From: Candidatus Enterocloster excrementipullorum
Lineage (GTDB): Bacteria > Bacillota > Clostridia > Lachnospirales > Lachnospiraceae
Direction of reading: 5' to 3'
NCBI GenBank assembly: GCA_019119575.1
Contig: DWWT01000025.1
Span: 1-34,788, forward strand
DNA: 34,788 nucleotides
In this document: positions 22,233-30,741 of the stretch, piece after piece
Layout: every line of letters begins with the position of its first letter
Numbering within the stretch: the stretch's first letter is position 1
The notes under the pieces: generated by a model
What the model was told of the DNA's origin: nothing
The model's database searches: none
The model's input: the letters and a program-made list of their open reading frames with translations, nothing else
Position numbers and translations under genes: made by a program

Positions 22233-22261
22233 ATTATATATGGGCTGCCCATGAATGGCAA
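22233..22261 (-). promoter_or_regulatory. Promoter of the oxidoreductase-cbiL unit
   Basis: On the minus strand TTGCCA (22261-22256), 17 bases, TATAAT (22238-22233). It leaves a leader of about 115 bases before the oxidoreductase ATG. I saw no cobalamin riboswitch features in that leader. Confidence 0.6.
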
Positions 22262-22274
22262 CCCAATTATCCTC

Positions 22275-22303
22275 TTGAACCTCCCCGCATCCCATGGTAT
22301 GCT
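22275..22303 (+). promoter_or_regulatory. Promoter of azlCD
   Basis: TTGAAC, 17 bases, TATGCT, about 40 bases before the azlC ATG. It is divergent from and back-to-back with the oxidoreductase promoter. Confidence 0.5.
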
Positions 22304-22344
22304 TATAGGGCGGCTTCTTTGCCGGCCGCAGGAGGAGACTTACC

Positions 22345-23058
22345 ATGCACACACAGCTTTCTACCCTTAAGCGGGCGCTTTTCTGCGCCTTCCCCTACAC
22401 TATTCCCATCTTTGCTGGCTTCTGGTTTCTGGGCATGACATACGGGATTTATATGAATGTTTCCGGCTTCAGCTTCTGGTATCCCATGCTTATGAGCCTC
22501 ACCATCTTTGCGGGTTCCGTTGAATTTGTAGCCGTCAATCTGCTCCTGGGCGCCTTCAATCCTCTCCAGGCCTTGGCTATGACTCTGATGATCAATGCCC
22601 GCCACCTGTTCTACGGCATATCCATGCTGGATAAATTCCGGGGTGTGGGCCTCAAAAAAATTTATCTCATCTTCGGCATGTGTGATGAGAGCTTTTCCAT
22701 CAACTACACCGCTGACATTCCCCAAGATGTGGACAAGGGCTGGTTCATGTTTTTTGTGACCCTGTTAAATCACATCTACTGGTTTTCCGGAGCCACGTTG
22801 GGCGGAATCTTCGGTTCCTTCATTCATTTCAACACCGAGGGGCTTGACTTTGTCATGACCGCTATGTTCGTGGTGATTTTCATGGAACAATGGCTGAAAG
22901 AGAAGCGCCACACCAGCGCTCTGGTGGGAATCGGCATTTCCCTGCTATGTCTCTTGACTTTTGGAGCGGACCATTTTATCATCCCGTCCATGCTGGCCAT
23001 CCTTGGTGTTTTAACCCTGATCAGAAATCCCTTAGAGAGAGGAGAATCCGCATCATGA
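22345..23058 (+). CDS. azlC: AzlC-type branched-chain amino acid exporter, large subunit
   Basis: A 237-residue polytopic membrane protein of the AzlC family. Landmarks are '[20 protein letters not shown]' at the start, '[13 protein letters not shown]', '[14 protein letters not shown]' and '[10 protein letters not shown]'. With AzlD it exports branched-chain amino acids or analogues. GGAGGAG precedes the ATG. It overlaps azlD by four bases (ATGA), typical of this pair. These are the only plus-strand genes in the window. Confidence 0.95.
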   Translation: MHTQLSTLKRALFCAFPYTIPIFAGFWFLGMTYGIYMNVSGFSFWYPMLMSLTIFAGSVEFVAVNLLLGAFNPLQALAMTLMINARHLFYGISMLDKFRGVGLKKIYLIFGMCDESFSINYTADIPQDVDKGWFMFFVTLLNHIYWFSGATLGGIFGSFIHFNTEGLDFVMTAMFVVIFMEQWLKEKRHTSALVGIGISLLCLLTFGADHFIIPSMLAILGVLTLIRNPLERGESAS

Positions 23059-23387
23059 CATTATCCGAACAGCTTATAACCATCGCTATGGTCATTCTGG
23101 GGACAGCCCTGACCCGCTTCCTCCCCTTCCTCATCTTTCCCGCGGGAAAGCCCACTCCGAAATACATACAGTATCTGGGAAAAGTCCTGCCAGCGGCAGT
23201 CTTTGGCCTGCTGGTGGTCTACTGTCTGCGGAATGTAAACCTGTTTTCCGGCAGCCGCGGCATGCCGGAATTTCTCTCCATTCTCTTTGTCATTCTCCTT
23301 CATATCTGGAAGCGCCAGATGCTTCTTTCCATTGCGGGGGGAACCATCCTTTATATGGTACTGGTGCAGTACGTTATGATCCCATAA
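23055..23387 (+). CDS. azlD: AzlD-type branched-chain amino acid exporter, small subunit
   Basis: A 110-residue membrane protein with about three or four hydrophobic segments, the small partner of AzlC. It has the typical '[12 protein letters not shown]' segment and '[20 protein letters not shown]'. The start at 23055 overlaps the azlC stop and follows GAGAGGAG; a longer open frame from 22890 runs inside azlC and is not the gene. It ends facing the rpsR operon, with a stem-loop between the two. Confidence 0.93.
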   Translation: MTLSEQLITIAMVILGTALTRFLPFLIFPAGKPTPKYIQYLGKVLPAAVFGLLVVYCLRNVNLFSGSRGMPEFLSILFVILLHIWKRQMLLSIAGGTILYMVLVQYVMIP

Positions 23388-23443
23388 CAAAAGAACGCCG
23401 CCGGAAACAGAACCGCTCGGTTCTGCTTCCTGCACAGCGTTCT
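23388..23443 (-). terminator. Terminator of rpsF-ssb-rpsR (possibly bidirectional)
   Basis: Nested arms AGAACGC (23392-23398) / GCGTTCT (23437-23443) and CAGAACCG / CGGTTCTG form a long interrupted stem. On the minus strand it ends in TTTTGTTAT. It sits between the convergent azlD and rpsR genes, and the stem could also stop azlCD transcripts. Confidence 0.75.
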
Positions 23444-23459
23444 CCACTGGATCTTCTGA

Positions 23460-23729
23460 TTAATCGCAGGTATAAGGCATAAGAGCGATGTGACGGGCTC
23501 TCTTGATTGCCACGGTCAGAGCTCTCTGGTGCTTTGCACAGTTGCCTGTAATACGGCGGGGAAGAATCTTTCCGCGCTCGGATACATATCTCTTTAACTT
23601 ATTAACATCTTTGTAATCGATCACGCCGTTCTTGTCGCCGCAGAACACGCAAACTTTCTTTCTTCTGCGCACTCCGCCCGGTCTTCTCATCTTGGCGCCC
23701 TCAGGTCTATCTGTTTTATTAAATGCCAT
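23460..23729 (-). CDS. rpsR: 30S ribosomal protein S18
   Basis: An 89-residue S18 of the small ribosomal subunit. Conserved blocks include '[20 protein letters not shown]', '[16 protein letters not shown]' and '[13 protein letters not shown]'. AAGGAGG precedes the ATG. It is the last gene of the conserved rpsF-ssb-rpsR operon. The cysteines in 'CVFC' and 'GNCAKH' are a zinc-type S18 pattern. Confidence 0.98.
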   Translation of the reverse strand: MAFNKTDRPEGAKMRRPGGVRRRKKVCVFCGDKNGVIDYKDVNKLKRYVSERGKILPRRITGNCAKHQRALTVAIKRARHIALMPYTCD

Positions 23730-23765
23730 TGGTGTTGTCCTCCTTATATTCTACAGTGGAACATC

Positions 23766-24224
23766 CTAATTAAAGGGGAGGCCCTCGTCCTCAACCCCAT
23801 CCGGAATGTTCATAAACCCATCACCAATCGCGCTGGCAGGAGCCGGTCTCTGAGCCGGAGCAGACTGTCCATAGCCGCTCATATCAGATGCCTGACCCTT
23901 GCTGTCTGCGAACTCCTGGTCATCCAAAATGACCTCGGTGGTGTAAACCTTCTGACCGTCTCTGTTCACATAGCTTCCTGTCTGGATCCGTCCGGATACA
24001 AGAACACGCATGCCCTGGCGGAAATACTTCTCCGCAAACTCAGCTGCCCGGTCAAAGGCCACGCAGGGAATAAAATCCGCTGACTGCTGGTCTCCGTCCT
24101 GGTTCCTGCGCCCCCGCCTGTCCACCGCAAGGGTGTATCTGGCAATTGCCATGGAGCGCTCGCCCTGTGAATATCTCACTTCCGGATCTCTTGTCAATCT
24201 TCCCATAAGGATTACTCTGTTCAT
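23766..24224 (-). CDS. ssb: Single-stranded DNA-binding protein
   Basis: A 152-residue SSB with an N-terminal OB fold ('MNRVILMGRLTRDPEVRYS', 'FIPCVAFDRAAEFAEKYFRQG', 'VLVSGRIQTGSY') and a flexible Gln/Ala/Pro linker. It ends in the acidic tip 'EDEGLPFN' that recruits repair and replication proteins. The start at 24224 matches the family N-terminus and has AAGGAAG upstream; an in-frame start 20 codons earlier does not fit the family. It lies between rpsF and rpsR. Confidence 0.97.
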   Translation of the reverse strand: MNRVILMGRLTRDPEVRYSQGERSMAIARYTLAVDRRGRRNQDGDQQSADFIPCVAFDRAAEFAEKYFRQGMRVLVSGRIQTGSYVNRDGQKVYTTEVILDDQEFADSKGQASDMSGYGQSAPAQRPAPASAIGDGFMNIPDGVEDEGLPFN

Positions 24225-24331
24225 ACGGTCACACTTCCTTTTCAATCCCGCCTTCCGGCGGTCTGGGTGTACTCTTCTACGCAAATCCGGTCTGCCCCAA
24301 AGGGCATGCGGGAAATCCCCGACGAGGAAAA

Positions 24332-24619
24332 TTATTCCTCAACCTTTACGCATAAGTATCTGATCACTGGTTCCATAATGCGAACGTGAGCTTCAACTTC
24401 GTTGGGGCACACAGCATCGGACTCAAACTGGATGAAGTAGTAGTAAGCCTCATGCATCTTCTGGATCTCGTATGCAAGTCTCTTCTTACCCCACTCGTCC
24501 ACGTTGGTCACAGTGCCGCCGAAACGGGTGATGTATCCTTTCACTCTCTCGATGGCTGCTGCGCGCTCGTCGTCTTCCAGCTTCACATTCAGAACAACGG
24601 TCAATTCATACTTGTTCAT
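24332..24619 (-). CDS. rpsF: 30S ribosomal protein S6
   Basis: A 95-residue S6, binding partner of S18 on the small subunit. Typical stretches are 'NKYELTVVLN', 'GTVTNVDEWGKKRLAYEIQK' and 'AYYYFIQFESD'. A strong AAGGAGGT site precedes the ATG. It is the first gene of the operon and has a clear promoter upstream. Confidence 0.98.
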   Translation of the reverse strand: MNKYELTVVLNVKLEDDERAAAIERVKGYITRFGGTVTNVDEWGKKRLAYEIQKMHEAYYYFIQFESDAVCPNEVEAHVRIMEPVIRYLCVKVEE

Positions 24620-24694
24620 CTTGCTTTACCTCCTTGTGGTCTCTGGCCCCCGCTTTCAGTAACAGGAGCAAGGAATCATATGTCACGGTGTTTT

Positions 24695-24723
24695 ATTTTA
24701 GCAAATCCGGGAGATAAATGCAA
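24695..24723 (-). promoter_or_regulatory. Promoter of rpsF-ssb-rpsR
   Basis: On the minus strand TTGCAT (24723-24718), 17 bases, TAAAAT (24700-24695), about 75 bases before the rpsF ATG. The rest of the gap to 24849 is AT-rich with no gene seen. Confidence 0.6.
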
Positions 24724-24849
24724 GCATTTTTTCGGGAAAAATTCAGCAAAAATTCATTTCCAAACATTCATTTGTCGGAAAAATCCATTCGTCCGATTCG
24801 GCATCCGTAAAATCCGGAGATTTTTCAGTCATCTGAATTTTAACATATG

Positions 24850-25062
24850 CTACTTATCTTCCTGCTGCTCTTCCTTCTTCAAAAGCCCCCGCGTATTCTT
24901 CTCCACCAGCCGCCTCGGCACCATAATTTGGCGGCCGCAGCCCATGCATTTAAGGCGAAAATCCGCCCCTACCCGGAGAATTTCCCACTGGCTGCTCCCG
25001 CAGGGATGGGACTTCTTTAACTTCACCACGTCTCCCACTTCATAATTCACTTTTTCTGCCAT
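24850..25062 (-). CDS. DUF951 family protein
   Basis: A 70-residue protein of the DUF951 family, small conserved Firmicutes proteins of unknown function. It shows the family pattern 'YEVGDVVKLKKSHPCGS' followed by 'FRLKCMGCGRQIMVPR', with cysteines that may bind metal, and a charged tail. It starts 12 bases after the aldo/keto reductase gene and is probably cotranscribed with it. The ribosome binding site (GGAAAG) is modest. Confidence 0.9.
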   Translation of the reverse strand: MAEKVNYEVGDVVKLKKSHPCGSSQWEILRVGADFRLKCMGCGRQIMVPRRLVEKNTRGLLKKEEQQEDK

Positions 25063-25074
25063 CTTTCCGCACCT

Positions 25075-26070
25075 TCAGCAACTGCCCAGAATCTCATCAA
25101 TGGTGTTCAGTTCCTCTTCTGTGAAGGCCACTGCCGTCAGCGCCTGGACACTGTTTTCAAGCTGCTCCGGTCTGCTGGCCCCCACAAGCACACTGGTGAT
25201 CTCAGGCCTTCTCAAAACCCATGCCAGCGCCATCTGCGCCAAAGACTGCCCTCTCTCCTGGGCCAGGGCATTGAGCCTGCGGATCTTGTCTATATTTCCT
25301 TCATTCAGATAGCGTTCTCCTACCGAGGTTCCCTCTCTGGACGCCCGTGAGCCCTGCGGGATCCCCTTCAAATACTTATCTGTAAGCGCTCCTTGGGCCA
25401 GCGGGCTGTAGCAGATGCACCCAACGCCTTCTCTGTCAAGGAGACCCAAAAGCCCCTCCTCCACACCGCGTTCAAACATATTGTAGCGCGGCTGGTGAAG
25501 CAGACAGGGCGTCTTATTTTCCTTAAGCAGACGGATCATCTCCTCCGCCTCCTTTTCCGGATAATTGGATATTCCCACATAAAGCGCTTTTCCCTGGCGC
25601 ACGATATCGGAGAGCGCCTGAGCGGTCTCTTCCGCAGGAGTCTCCGGATCCGGCCTGTGGTGATAGAAAATATCCACATATTCCAGACCCATGCGCTTTA
25701 AACTGGAATCCAGGCTGGCCATCAGATATTTGCGGGAGCCCCAGTTGCCGTAGGGGCCGGGCCAGAAATCAAAACCTGCCTTGGTGGAAATAAAAAGCTC
25801 ATCCCGGTACTGCCCCAGATCCGATTTCAGGATTTTCCCAAAGTTCTCCTCTGCCAGCCCCTTTGCCGGAGCTCCATAGTTATTCGCCAGGTCAAAATGC
25901 GTAATTCCTATGTCAAATGCTTTAAAGAGGATGGCCTTCTGCTCCTCCAGCGTTTTCTCCAGACCAAAATTCTGCCACAGTCCCAGAGACATGCGCGGCA
26001 GAAGAATACCGCTTCTTCCGCTGCGCTTATACTCCATCTTTTCATATCTGTTTTCTGCTGCCTGATACAT
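25075..26070 (-). CDS. Aldo/keto reductase, YghZ-like
   Basis: A 331-residue NAD(P)H-dependent oxidoreductase with a TIM barrel. The catalytic set is visible: Asp and Tyr in 'FDLANNYG', Lys in 'ISTKAGF' and His in 'IFYHHRPDPETP'. The close match to 'LPRMSLGLWQNFG' at the start and 'LVGASRPEQLENSVQAL' near the end places it with YghZ/AKR14-type enzymes, known as L-glyceraldehyde 3-phosphate and methylglyoxal reductases. The physiological substrate is not certain. AAAGGAAG supports the ATG. Confidence 0.93.
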   Translation of the reverse strand: MYQAAENRYEKMEYKRSGRSGILLPRMSLGLWQNFGLEKTLEEQKAILFKAFDIGITHFDLANNYGAPAKGLAEENFGKILKSDLGQYRDELFISTKAGFDFWPGPYGNWGSRKYLMASLDSSLKRMGLEYVDIFYHHRPDPETPAEETAQALSDIVRQGKALYVGISNYPEKEAEEMIRLLKENKTPCLLHQPRYNMFERGVEEGLLGLLDREGVGCICYSPLAQGALTDKYLKGIPQGSRASREGTSVGERYLNEGNIDKIRRLNALAQERGQSLAQMALAWVLRRPEITSVLVGASRPEQLENSVQALTAVAFTEEELNTIDEILGSC

Positions 26071-26095
26071 GTTTTTTCTTCCTTTCGTGTATTTT

Positions 26096-26125
26096 ATTTT
26101 AACAATTCAGAGAGAGTATGGACAA
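26096..26125 (-). promoter_or_regulatory. Promoter of the aldo/keto reductase-DUF951 unit
   Basis: On the minus strand TTGTCC (26125-26120), 18 bases, TAAAAT (26101-26096), about 26 bases before the ATG. Confidence 0.4.
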
Positions 26126-26186
26126 GAAAATGCCATCCTGAACCGCTGCCAATATTTTTTTACGGGTTGGAAATGCATTTTCAAGC

Positions 26187-26915
26187 TCACGCTTCCCCGG
26201 TCACTGCTGCCAAAACCTGCCCAATGCTGTCATTGATGACCAGGTCTGCCTGGGAATCCCTCGACGTGGCGCTCCGGTTGATGAGCACCAGCTTATTTCC
26301 CCTGTAATAGTCAATCAGCCCCGCTGCAGGATAGACCACCAGGGATGTCCCTCCCACAATGAGCACATCCGCCCGGGCTATGTACGCCACCGCCTTCTGC
26401 AGCAGCCGCTGATCCAGTCCTTCCTCATAGAGCACCACATCCGGCTTGATTATGCCGCCGCAGGCACAGCGCGGGACGCCCTCGCTCTTTTTCACATAAT
26501 CCAGATCATAAAATTCCCCGCACCGGGTGCAGTAATTTCTGTGAATGGAGCCATGCAGCTCCAGCACCTCCCTGCTTCCCGCGGCCTGGTGCAGGCCGTC
26601 TATGTTCTGGGTGATCACCGCCTTCAGCTTTCCCTCCTGTTCCAGCTTGGCCAGGGCCTTGTGAGCCCCGTTCGGCTCAGCCTCCGAAAATATCATCCGG
26701 TCTTTGTAAAACCGATAAAATTCTTCCGGATTTTTAACATAAAAGCTGTGGCTGATAATCATTTCCGGCGGATACGTATATTTTTGATTGTACAGACCGT
26801 CCACACTCCGAAAATCCGGAATGCCGCTCTCTGTCGATACCCCTGCCCCGCCAAAAAACACAATATTGCTGCCCTGGTCAATCCATTCTTTCAGCTTCTG
26901 CCATTTTTCATTCAT
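26187..26915 (-). CDS. cobB: NAD-dependent protein deacylase (sirtuin)
   Basis: A 242-residue Sir2-family enzyme that removes acetyl or acyl groups from lysines using NAD+. It has '[16 protein letters not shown]' (NAD loop), '[12 protein letters not shown]', the catalytic His in '[12 protein letters not shown]', and four zinc cysteines (C-x2-C in 'YCTRCG', C-x-C in 'RCACGG'). The final Rossmann part includes '[16 protein letters not shown]'. The start is one base past the stop of the acetyltransferase gene and its GAGGTGG site lies inside that gene, so the two are coupled. Confidence 0.95.
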   Translation of the reverse strand: MNEKWQKLKEWIDQGSNIVFFGGAGVSTESGIPDFRSVDGLYNQKYTYPPEMIISHSFYVKNPEEFYRFYKDRMIFSEAEPNGAHKALAKLEQEGKLKAVITQNIDGLHQAAGSREVLELHGSIHRNYCTRCGEFYDLDYVKKSEGVPRCACGGIIKPDVVLYEEGLDQRLLQKAVAYIARADVLIVGGTSLVVYPAAGLIDYYRGNKLVLINRSATSRDSQADLVINDSIGQVLAAVTGEA

Positions 26916-26916
26916 G

Positions 26917-28017
26917 CTATACCACCTCGTCCAGAAATACGGGGCCCGGCCCCTTCACATAAGCGCACCAGTACGGCGGCTCCATTCCTCCCAAAAGCCC
27001 CTTCAAATCCCGGCCGCCCAGAATCCAGGCCGCGGCCTGGTCAATGGACAGGGAGAGCACCTCCGTGGAGCGCAGCGTCTGTTCGTCCGTCTGCTCTTCC
27101 TCCAGGCTTACTGCCGGAGCCTGTATCTTCTCCAGCACGCTGCCGGAGGACATAAGCCGCCATCTCCAAAGTCCCTGGTTTTCATCCAGCAGCTCATCCT
27201 TTATCTTAATCCGCACCTCCATAGCCGGACAGGGGCAGTCCTCCGACAGTGAAACAGCGGGCCCCAGGGACGCAAGACACGTAATCCGCGCCATAATAGC
27301 CGGGCGGACAGGGCTTTCCTGTGATGCAGGAAGAGCCGCATCGTCCTCTCTGCAGTAAAGGAAACGGCGCTCCCGCTTCTCCCTGCCCCAAAATGCTTCC
27401 AATGCCTGAAGGCCGCCGTCTCCGTCGAACCATCCCGCAGCCTCTCCTTCTTCGCTGTCCAGCTCGCCCTGAAGGCACTTCATGTATTCCGTGTCGCGCA
27501 GGGCATAGACGCCGAACCGCCCGGCCAGCCAGGTATTCATCCACTGCGCAAGGGCCGCCGCATCTGCGTCCAGCCGCAGCAGCCGTTTTTCAAATCCGGC
27601 CAAAGCTCTCTCATCCGGCTTCCACAGCGGCTGGTCAAAAATAAAGGAAAACCCAAAGGGCCTGTACAGCCCCTCGGACGCAGGCATGAGATAGCAGAAC
27701 GGCTTTCCCTCCTTCTGCATGTCCCGCAGAAGGGCGGTCATAATCCTCCGCATATACCCCTGCCGGCGGCTGTCCTTCCTTGTCGCTACCCCCACAATAT
27801 AATCCAGTTCGGCCTGCACCGGCCCCACCTGCAGCTGATAGGGGTTGCAGAATGCCATGGAACAGATGCGCCCCTGCTCATCCTCCTGTACCAACACACG
27901 GCTTTTATCTATTTTTTTATCAAAATACCACGAGACAAACTCCGGCGAATCCTCAGGAAACGCTTCCTCCCAAAGAGGACGGCAGGCGTCAAATTCCTCT
28001 CTCTTCAAATACCGCAT
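26917..28017 (-). CDS. GNAT-family acetyltransferase, Eis-like
   Basis: A 366-residue acetyltransferase with the layout of Eis-type enzymes: an N-terminal GNAT domain with acetyl-CoA loop 'TRKDSRRQGYMRRIM', 'YLMPASEGLYRPFGF', a second GNAT-like part and a C-terminal SCP2-like domain. Eis relatives acetylate amines and lysines. ATG 28017 is preferred over GTG 28026 because the AGGTG site is 8-9 bases before the ATG but touches the GTG. It precedes the sirtuin gene by one base. Confidence 0.88.
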   Translation of the reverse strand: MRYLKREEFDACRPLWEEAFPEDSPEFVSWYFDKKIDKSRVLVQEDEQGRICSMAFCNPYQLQVGPVQAELDYIVGVATRKDSRRQGYMRRIMTALLRDMQKEGKPFCYLMPASEGLYRPFGFSFIFDQPLWKPDERALAGFEKRLLRLDADAAALAQWMNTWLAGRFGVYALRDTEYMKCLQGELDSEEGEAAGWFDGDGGLQALEAFWGREKRERRFLYCREDDAALPASQESPVRPAIMARITCLASLGPAVSLSEDCPCPAMEVRIKIKDELLDENQGLWRWRLMSSGSVLEKIQAPAVSLEEEQTDEQTLRSTEVLSLSIDQAAAWILGGRDLKGLLGGMEPPYWCAYVKGPGPVFLDEVV

Positions 28018-28076
28018 ATCCGTCACACCTCATTTCTGTTAGCCATTTCTATTTTACCAGGATCCCGGGCCGATGG

Positions 28077-28105
28077 CTAGAGTGTGTTTAAAAATTGCTC
28101 TCTGC
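28077..28105. repeat. Partial copy of a dispersed repeat
   Basis: This 29-base stretch, with core GTGTTTAAAAATTGCT, matches 24 of 29 positions of the element at 31472-31500. It lies between the acetyltransferase gene and the DUF3794-LysM terminator. Only one arm is present here. Confidence 0.5.
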
Positions 28106-28142
28106 CCTTTGCCTGATCTCCGCCGTATGTGCGTTTCCAGAG

Positions 28143-28180
28143 AAAAGCCGGGAACCTCTCGCCTGAAGTCCCCGGCTTTT
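28143..28180 (-). terminator. Terminator of the DUF3794-LysM gene
   Basis: AAAAGCCGGG (28143-28152) and CCCGGCTTTT (28171-28180) are perfect 10-base arms, 7 bases after the stop codon on the minus strand, with TTTTCTC at the exit. Confidence 0.85.
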
Positions 28181-28187
28181 GCTGCTT

Positions 28188-29807
28188 TTACCCCTGCACA
28201 ATTTCCTTCACGAGCAGAAGCCTCTGCCCTTCTTTGACCTGGTCGTCCGCCAGTTCATTGGTCGTGATAATATTTCCCACCGTCGTATGGAATTTCTTGG
28301 CAATCGTCCACAAGCTGTCCTCCGGCTGGACAATATATCCCACAATCCCCGGCAGCTCCTGGAGCTTTTTCATGTCCATGGGCTTTACGGACGCCCCGGT
28401 GATTACCGGCTCCGTCACAGGCTGAAGTACCAGAAAATCCAGGGTGATCACCGCCTTGACCTCCACCATGTCCCCGCCCATCATCACAGCTCCCAGCTGT
28501 TCCAGGCCCGCATCCAGCTGATAGACGCTGTCGCAGCGGATCCCTCTGGCCTCCGCCGCGCAGTGGAAGGGGAGCTGCTCCACAAAGGACTGGACCGGCG
28601 ATGCGTCATCGCTGGTGAGATACAGAATCGTCACTTCCAGAACCCCATCAATCTGGAGGCTGTCCTCCGCCACCTCCACCTCATCCAGCTTTACCGCTCC
28701 CTCGCTGTGGCAGATCTGCAGAATCCGCGCGTCCTGGGGCAGGGACACCTTCTCGGTCACCTTTGTCTTGCACACATTCCGGGTGAGAATCTGGTCAAAT
28801 GCTGCTTCCCGCTGCTCCAGTTCGATTTCCGCTCCGTTGGAATACATATCGCTTAAAAGCTCTGCCTCCTGCTCTTCATAGAGCTTAATGTCCAGCTCCA
28901 GGACAGCCTCGGCGTCCATTTCGCGCATCTCCCCGTCATAGTCCGGCTTTGCTTCCAGATCCCTGTGCGCAAGGCGCACCGTAATCATAGGGATCATTTC
29001 CTCCTTTACATCGCTCATCTCCAGCTCTCCGGAAAACGGCAGCGTCTCTTCCATCCACTGGGCAGGCATATTTTCATCCTCCGGGCTGTAAATCACAAAT
29101 ACCGTAAGCTCACCGTCCAGATGAAGGCTGCCGTCCAGAGGCTTTACCGAGACATCCCGCAGCTTCATTTCCCGCCAGAGAAGCTGGCCAATATTGGGCT
29201 TCCCTCCATTTAAGCTCAGTTCCTCCTTAATACGGTATGTATCCTTTCTGCGCACAGCGATGGCGGCCGCATTGACCCTGCGCTTGAGCGTCTCAGCCTG
29301 CACCGGGCCTAAGGCCGTATCCGCACAGCCGTCTGTCCTGCCCGCCGCGCCCCCGGTTCCCAGACTGTCCGGCGCCACATCGACTGCTGCCTCCACCTCC
29401 CGCAGGGCCTCAATCCGCACCTGCAGCGTGATGATAGCCTGAACCCCAAGCTTCCTGGAGTGAATCATATCCGTATTCAGGTCTTCCAGCATCCAGGTGA
29501 GCCCTACATAATCCTTTTCCTCCAGATCCGGCACATTGACCGTCTCTTCAAAAGGAATATTTCCCCCAAGGGTCTGCAGACCGCCCCGCTCCTTCCGGTA
29601 AAGTACCTGAAATTCCAGGCGCCCCTTCACCGCCACCTTATCTCCCTGGTTCTTTACCGTTTCGATCTGTATCTCGCCGGTATCCAGCATCACCTGTTCC
29701 ATGTCGTCCAGAGTATCCGGCACGATAAAATCATCATCCAGGGTAATCTGGGTCGTCACATTTCCCTTCCATTGGTTCATATGTATCTGCTTTTTTATCA
29801 AATCCAT
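28188..29807 (-). CDS. DUF3794 (SPOCS) and LysM domain protein
   Basis: A 539-residue protein of the DUF3794-plus-LysM family of spore-forming Clostridia. Repeated SPOCS/DUF3794 units occupy most of it (for example 'DDDFIVPDTLDDMEQVMLD' near the start). The last 50 residues are a LysM peptidoglycan-binding domain: 'YIVQPEDSLWTIAKKFHTT'. Relatives act in the spore coat or cortex. ATG 29807 is preferred over 29822: the family begins 'MDLIKKQIHMN', AGGT stands 8 bases before it, and the upstream ATG touches its GAGGG. It follows ttcA by 58 bases. Confidence 0.9.
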   Translation of the reverse strand: MDLIKKQIHMNQWKGNVTTQITLDDDFIVPDTLDDMEQVMLDTGEIQIETVKNQGDKVAVKGRLEFQVLYRKERGGLQTLGGNIPFEETVNVPDLEEKDYVGLTWMLEDLNTDMIHSRKLGVQAIITLQVRIEALREVEAAVDVAPDSLGTGGAAGRTDGCADTALGPVQAETLKRRVNAAAIAVRRKDTYRIKEELSLNGGKPNIGQLLWREMKLRDVSVKPLDGSLHLDGELTVFVIYSPEDENMPAQWMEETLPFSGELEMSDVKEEMIPMITVRLAHRDLEAKPDYDGEMREMDAEAVLELDIKLYEEQEAELLSDMYSNGAEIELEQREAAFDQILTRNVCKTKVTEKVSLPQDARILQICHSEGAVKLDEVEVAEDSLQIDGVLEVTILYLTSDDASPVQSFVEQLPFHCAAEARGIRCDSVYQLDAGLEQLGAVMMGGDMVEVKAVITLDFLVLQPVTEPVITGASVKPMDMKKLQELPGIVGYIVQPEDSLWTIAKKFHTTVGNIITTNELADDQVKEGQRLLLVKEIVQG

Positions 29808-29865
29808 AAAAATACCTGCCATCCCTCATAGTCTTTTAGAAATACCTATGCGGCAGGCAGGTTGT

Positions 29866-30741
29866 TTATGCGTACTCATCCATAAAATGGTGGCGGACCC
29901 CTTTCTGCACATATCCCAGGCAGGCATCCAGATTGATGTTTTCCACGCTCTTCATAATATTCGCGTCAATAAACGGACTGATCTTCCGAAGGCTGCGGAT
30001 CAGCTCCTTCATCTCCTGGCGCTTGGATGTGTGGACAATGTCCGCACCAAAGCCGTAGGCGCCGTCTTTGGCCTGTTCCTCTCTTTCTTTAGCAATCTGC
30101 TCCGTAAAGCGGCAGGCGCACTGGAGAAAATGCAGATCATTATACTCCTTCCACGCCAAAATATCCTCTTCCTTCACATAATACAGAGGCCGTATCAGCT
30201 CCATCCCCGCGAAATTCGTGCTGTGGAGCTTGGGCATCATGGTATTGATCTGGCCGCCGTAAAGAATCCCCATCAGGATCGTCTCAATCACATCGTCGAA
30301 ATGATGTCCCAGGGCAATCTTATTGCAGCCAAGCTTCTTTGCATTGGCATAGAGATACCCCCGCCGCATCCGGGCGCAGAGATAGCAGGGGGACTGTCCC
30401 GCATCCACCACCGCGTCAAAGATATCCGACTCCAATATGCGGATGGGGATGCGCATCCGGCTGGCATTTTCCTCGATCAGGGCCCGGTTGGCCCGGTGAT
30501 ATCCCGGATCCATGACCATAAACTCCAGCGAAAAATCCGTCTCGCTCTGGCGTTTTAACTGCTGGAGGCATTTAGCCAGAAGCATGGAGTCTTTGCCCCC
30601 GGATATGCACACAGCGATCCGGTCTCCGTCCTCTACCATCCGGTACTCCTGAAGGCCTTTCACAAACGGCCTCCAGATTGTCTTGCGGAACGGTTTGATG
30701 ATGCTCCTTTCAATGTTTACGTAAGGCGCTTCCTGCTTCAT
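29866..30741 (-). CDS. ttcA: TtcA-family tRNA thiolation protein
   Basis: A 291-residue PP-loop ATPase. The motif 'CISGGKDSMLLAKCLQQL' binds ATP, and 'SPCYLCARMRRGYLY' holds the cysteine pair that binds the iron-sulfur cluster. 'KIALGHHFDDVIETILM' completes the family pattern. TtcA makes 2-thiocytidine at position 32 of tRNA. Its ATG overlaps the cysE stop by four bases, so the sulfur user is coupled to the cysteine-synthesis gene. Clostridia hold several TtcA-like paralogues, so the exact nucleotide is not certain. Confidence 0.88.
   Translation of the reverse strand: MKQEAPYVNIERSIIKPFRKTIWRPFVKGLQEYRMVEDGDRIAVCISGGKDSMLLAKCLQQLKRQSETDFSLEFMVMDPGYHRANRALIEENASRMRIPIRILESDIFDAVVDAGQSPCYLCARMRRGYLYANAKKLGCNKIALGHHFDDVIETILMGILYGGQINTMMPKLHSTNFAGMELIRPLYYVKEEDILAWKEYNDLHFLQCACRFTEQIAKEREEQAKDGAYGFGADIVHTSKRQEMKELIRSLRKISPFIDANIMKSVENINLDACLGYVQKGVRHHFMDEYA

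Noticed and set aside
24740..24849. Terminator after the DUF951 gene
   Set aside because: Several AT-rich repeats (AAAATC/GATTTT) occur, but no stable GC stem with a T-run in the right direction was found.
26160..26187. Further copy of the dispersed repeat near the end of the sirtuin gene
   Set aside because: Only a short stretch (ATTTTCAA followed by CACGCT) resembles it, and part lies in coding sequence; chance is a simpler explanation.
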